NCBI GenBank assembly: GCA_949128015.1
Contig: CASBRC010000160.1
Location: 1 to 7,865 of the forward strand
DNA length: 7,865 bases
Source of the DNA: Synechococcales cyanobacterium PMM_0003
Lineage (GTDB): Bacteria > Cyanobacteriota > Cyanobacteriia > Pseudanabaenales > Pseudanabaenaceae
Reading direction: 5' to 3'
Shown: positions 5,898 through 7,865 of the stretch, piece after piece
Position numbering within the stretch: the first letter of the stretch is position 1
Layout: each line of letters begins with the position of its first letter
Notes under the pieces: generated by a model
The model's database searches: none
What the model saw: the letters and a program-made list of their open reading frames with translations, nothing else
Told to the model about the DNA's origin: nothing
Program-made: the position numbers and the translations under genes

Positions 5898-6506
5898 ATG
5901 TCCTTAACAGGATTACCAAATATTTTGCAAGGCATTCAGTCGCGCACTAGTTGGCAGCAACGCTGTCAATATTTGCTGATTGTCGAAAAATGGGCGGATA
6001 TTGTCGGTGAGTCGGTGGCACAACAAACTTGCCCAATTGGGGTTTATCAAAAAGCTTTACAAGTAGCAGTATCAAGTTCAGTTTGGTCTCAGGCTTTGAC
6101 CTTTGAGCGAGTACGGATTTTGGCAAAGGTTAATGCATTATTCAGTGATTCTGGGACTTTGGCGATCGCAGACATCCATTTCTCCACGGCGAAATGGGCT
6201 ACACAGCAGCAAACATTAAAAGAGCGAATGGTCGTAGCTGAGGATCATCCCAGTTATCTACCGCCTGCGATCGCAAATGCATCACCCAATCGCAAACTTA
6301 AGCCCAATCTGAAAATCAGCAGTAAATTAGAAATCCCTAAACCACCTGATAATGCCAGTGAAGCATTTCAGCGTTGGCAAGAAGTAATGAAGCTAAGAAC
6401 TAATCAAATGCCACCATGTCCCCGTTGCGATCGTCCTGCCTTAACTGGTGAAATGTCGCGTTGGCAAATGTGTCGAGTTTGCGCGATCGAATACTTGTTC
6501 AAATAA
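5898..6506 (+). CDS. DUF721 (DciA-like) protein with C-terminal zinc ribbon
   Basis: A 202-residue protein. Residues ~1-100 match DUF721: an N-terminal helix with LPNILQGI, the W-ADIVGESVAQQTCPIGVYQKALQVAVSSSVWSQAL block (32-67) and a following VRILAKVNALF helix. DUF721 includes DciA, which in bacteria lacking DnaC/DnaI assists loading of the replicative helicase DnaB; by homology this could be the cyanobacterial equivalent, but the assignment is inference. A polar, Pro/Lys-rich linker (~115-155) leads to a C-terminal CPRC (C174, C177) and CRVC (C192, C195) pair, a four-cysteine zinc ribbon not found in the classical DciA. The frame is open upstream to ATGs at 5784 and 5826, but those would add a hydrophobic stretch of up to 38 residues with no family match, starting just after the terminator; the ATG at 5898 gives MSLTGLPNIL, a typical DUF721 beginning. 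No strong Shine-Dalgarno favours any of them. Confidence 0.85.
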   Translation: MSLTGLPNILQGIQSRTSWQQRCQYLLIVEKWADIVGESVAQQTCPIGVYQKALQVAVSSSVWSQALTFERVRILAKVNALFSDSGTLAIADIHFSTAKWATQQQTLKERMVVAEDHPSYLPPAIANASPNRKLKPNLKISSKLEIPKPPDNASEAFQRWQEVMKLRTNQMPPCPRCDRPALTGEMSRWQMCRVCAIEYLFK

Positions 6507-6560
6507 TTTAAGACCAAAAGTTTCGCGTTCCACCTTGATTTTGTGATATGAAAAGGTAAT

Positions 6561-6584
6561 AACAAGGGGCTTAAGCCCCTTGTT
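6561..6584 (+). terminator. Perfect 24-nt palindrome, probable terminator or REP-type repeat
   Basis: Bases 6561-6572 are the exact reverse complement of 6573-6584, with a GGGGCTTAAGCCCC core. It lies 54 bp past the DUF721 stop and 21 bp before the next start codon. The downstream bases (TTTCCAAATTTTAG) are T-rich but not a clean T-run, so termination is plausible but unproven. GGGGCTTAAGCCCC is also a common dispersed palindrome in cyanobacterial DNA (general knowledge). Confidence 0.6.
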
Positions 6585-6605
6585 TCCAAATTTTAGCCCC
6601 GTATT

Positions 6606-7865
6606 ATGTCAAACCTAGAATCCCTACATGCTTGCAATCCTAGTTTTGTCATTGGTTTACAAAAAGAAGCTGATTACAAAGCTGATTACTATGTAGATTT
6701 GGCTGTGGGAAGGGGTGAAAATGTAGTAAAACGGATGCGAAGAGCGATCGCTTTATCTCCAAACAAACCAACCTACCAATTACTTTCAGGACATATCGGT
6801 AGTGGTAAATCCACAGAACTACTCAGGCTAAATCGTGAACTAGAGCAGCAAGGCTTTGTCGTAATTTATTGCGAGGCTGACGAATATCTACAAATCGATG
6901 ATGTTGACGTAACGGAGATTTGGCTAGTGATCCTAAAGTTAATTGTGCAACGACTAGAGTACACAGGAGAGTCATTATCCCTAGTCTATTTGCCTAATGC
7001 GATCGCAGAAATCGAGAAACGGCTGCGGATTTCATCTGTTGTCATCTCCACTTATGGACTACGGTTACAAAAAATCTTGCAAGCTTTGCAAGATAACCAT
7101 CAAAACCGCCGCCAGTTACATCATCATTTAGAAACACGTCTGACAAATTTGCTCATCCTTGCGATCGAAGAAGTTACAAAAATTAAAGTCGATCGCCTTA
7201 AGCAAAATGGCAAAAAAGGGCTAGTGGTCTTAGTCGATAATCTTGATCGATTATCCATTAATCAAGCTGAGATGATTTTTGGGAAAGGTGGTAAGTATTT
7301 GCGTCAATTTCAATGTCATACGATCTATACTTTTCCATTACTGGCGCTCGCCCCTGACGATAATCGATTTCAGCAATATGGCCCTGCTCCAATCCTATTA
7401 CCAAATTTACAGCTACGCGATCGCATTGGTAATGTTAATCCTGAAAGTCTAAGCCTACTGCGTCAACTTGTTTTAGCAAGAATGTTGCCAAATCTTGCTC
7501 CCGAAAAGCGTCTAGAGCAAGTTGCTGATTGCTTCGACAATCTGGAGACTCTCGACAAGCTATGTCTGGCAAGTCATGGTCATCTGCCCTATTTACTATC
7601 ACTCTTACAAGGTTGCTTGCGATCGCAAGATCCGCCAATTGACCTTGAGACTCTCAACCGAGTTTTGGAGTGCGATCGCACAATGCGATTATCAACAGTT
7701 AGAGATTGCGATCGGGAAGCTTTACAGAAATGTCTAACTCAAGAGCATAGCCTCACACCCGAAGCTCTCAATCTATGCCGCCGACTCTTACTTTTTGAGC
7801 ATCATGATGATCAAAGCTATTGGTTTAGTAGTCCTTATGCTACCAAAAATGAAGAGTATATCTAG
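6606..7865 (+). CDS. P-loop NTPase with KAP-like Walker B, effector unknown
   Basis: A complete 419-residue ATPase whose TAG stop is the last codon of the window. Walker A is GHIGSGKST (G62, G65, G67, K68, S69), preceded by a YYVDLAVGRGENVVKRMRRAI helix region that resembles the lead-in of AAA/STAND-type ATPases. Walker B is VVLVDNLDRL with D211 and D214, the form seen in KAP and related P-loop NTPases. After the ATPase core, residues ~270-419 look helical (RQLVLARMLPNL, HGHLPYLLSLLQGCL) and end in a LLLFEHHDDQSYWFSSPYA segment resembling a winged-helix C-terminus; this part is only a pattern impression. No membrane segment, nuclease, TIR, protease or repeat sensor domain is visible. Cyanobacteria carry many ATPases of this general kind with unknown role; some act in signalling or defence with a neighbouring gene. 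No operon partner can be seen upstream: a palindrome separates it from the DUF721 gene. Confidence 0.8.
   Translation: MSNLESLHACNPSFVIGLQKEADYKADYYVDLAVGRGENVVKRMRRAIALSPNKPTYQLLSGHIGSGKSTELLRLNRELEQQGFVVIYCEADEYLQIDDVDVTEIWLVILKLIVQRLEYTGESLSLVYLPNAIAEIEKRLRISSVVISTYGLRLQKILQALQDNHQNRRQLHHHLETRLTNLLILAIEEVTKIKVDRLKQNGKKGLVVLVDNLDRLSINQAEMIFGKGGKYLRQFQCHTIYTFPLLALAPDDNRFQQYGPAPILLPNLQLRDRIGNVNPESLSLLRQLVLARMLPNLAPEKRLEQVADCFDNLETLDKLCLASHGHLPYLLSLLQGCLRSQDPPIDLETLNRVLECDRTMRLSTVRDCDREALQKCLTQEHSLTPEALNLCRRLLLFEHHDDQSYWFSSPYATKNEEYI

Larger units (their letters stand above)
1016..7679. repeat. Dispersed HIP1 octamers (GCGATCGC), about 16 copies
   Basis: Exact copies read by eye begin at 1016, 2472, 2560, 3694, 4385, 4529, 4655, 5498, 6162, 6267, 6744, 6999, 7417, 7619 and 7672, and others may have been missed. 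They occur almost entirely inside coding sequence. HIP1 is the known highly iterated palindrome of many cyanobacteria, and it is the main sequence-level evidence for the host group. Its even spread through the plus-strand genes, including the terminal NTPase, argues that they are long-resident in this genome. Confidence 0.9.

Overview
The window looks like chromosomal DNA from a cyanobacterium. The octamer GCGATCGC (the HIP1 repeat that is over-represented in many cyanobacteria) occurs about 16 times in 7.9 kb, where roughly 0.1 would be expected by chance. The gene content agrees: a TIGR01777-type epimerase, a multi-receiver soluble hybrid kinase, LpxA, and a DUF721 protein with a C-terminal zinc ribbon. 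The moderate AT content and the long GC-cored intergenic palindromes would suit a Pseudanabaena-like filamentous cyanobacterium, but that genus guess is an inference.

Layout. Bases 1-172 are a non-coding patch of three palindromic repeats lying just past the 3' end of a minus-strand NAD(P)-dependent epimerase-like gene (173-1096). A divergent 82-bp intergenic region (1097-1178) separates it from a plus-strand hybrid histidine kinase (1179-4133; REC-PAS-GAF-HisKA-HATPase-REC-REC, 984 aa). Then follow lpxA (4234-5100; first step of lipid A synthesis), a DUF427 protein (5228-5722), a DUF721/DciA-like protein with a CxxC...CxxC tail (5898-6506), and a P-loop NTPase with a KAP-like Walker B (6606-7865) whose stop codon is the last codon of the window.

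The plus-strand genes from lpxA onward are separated by roughly 100-175 bp gaps, each holding a strong hairpin: a 28-bp stem at 5137-5195, a 25-bp stem at 5722-5774 that starts on the DUF427 stop codon and ends in a T-run, and a 24-nt perfect palindrome at 6561-6584. This suggests mostly single-gene transcription units rather than one operon. The kinase and lpxA are 100 bp apart with no hairpin between them, so read-through there is possible.

The genes do not form one obvious pathway; most of the window reads as ordinary core-genome cyanobacterial sequence. The points most worth a second look are the terminal NTPase, which carries a motor-like module without a visible effector and whose partner, if any, lies beyond the window; the pair of very long hairpins bracketing the DUF427 gene; the zinc-ribbon tail on the DUF721 protein; the degenerate second receiver of the kinase; and two departures from E. 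coli LpxA (a duplicated N-terminal extension and Tyr in place of His144). I found no CRISPR array, tRNA, rRNA, transposase or complete mobile element.
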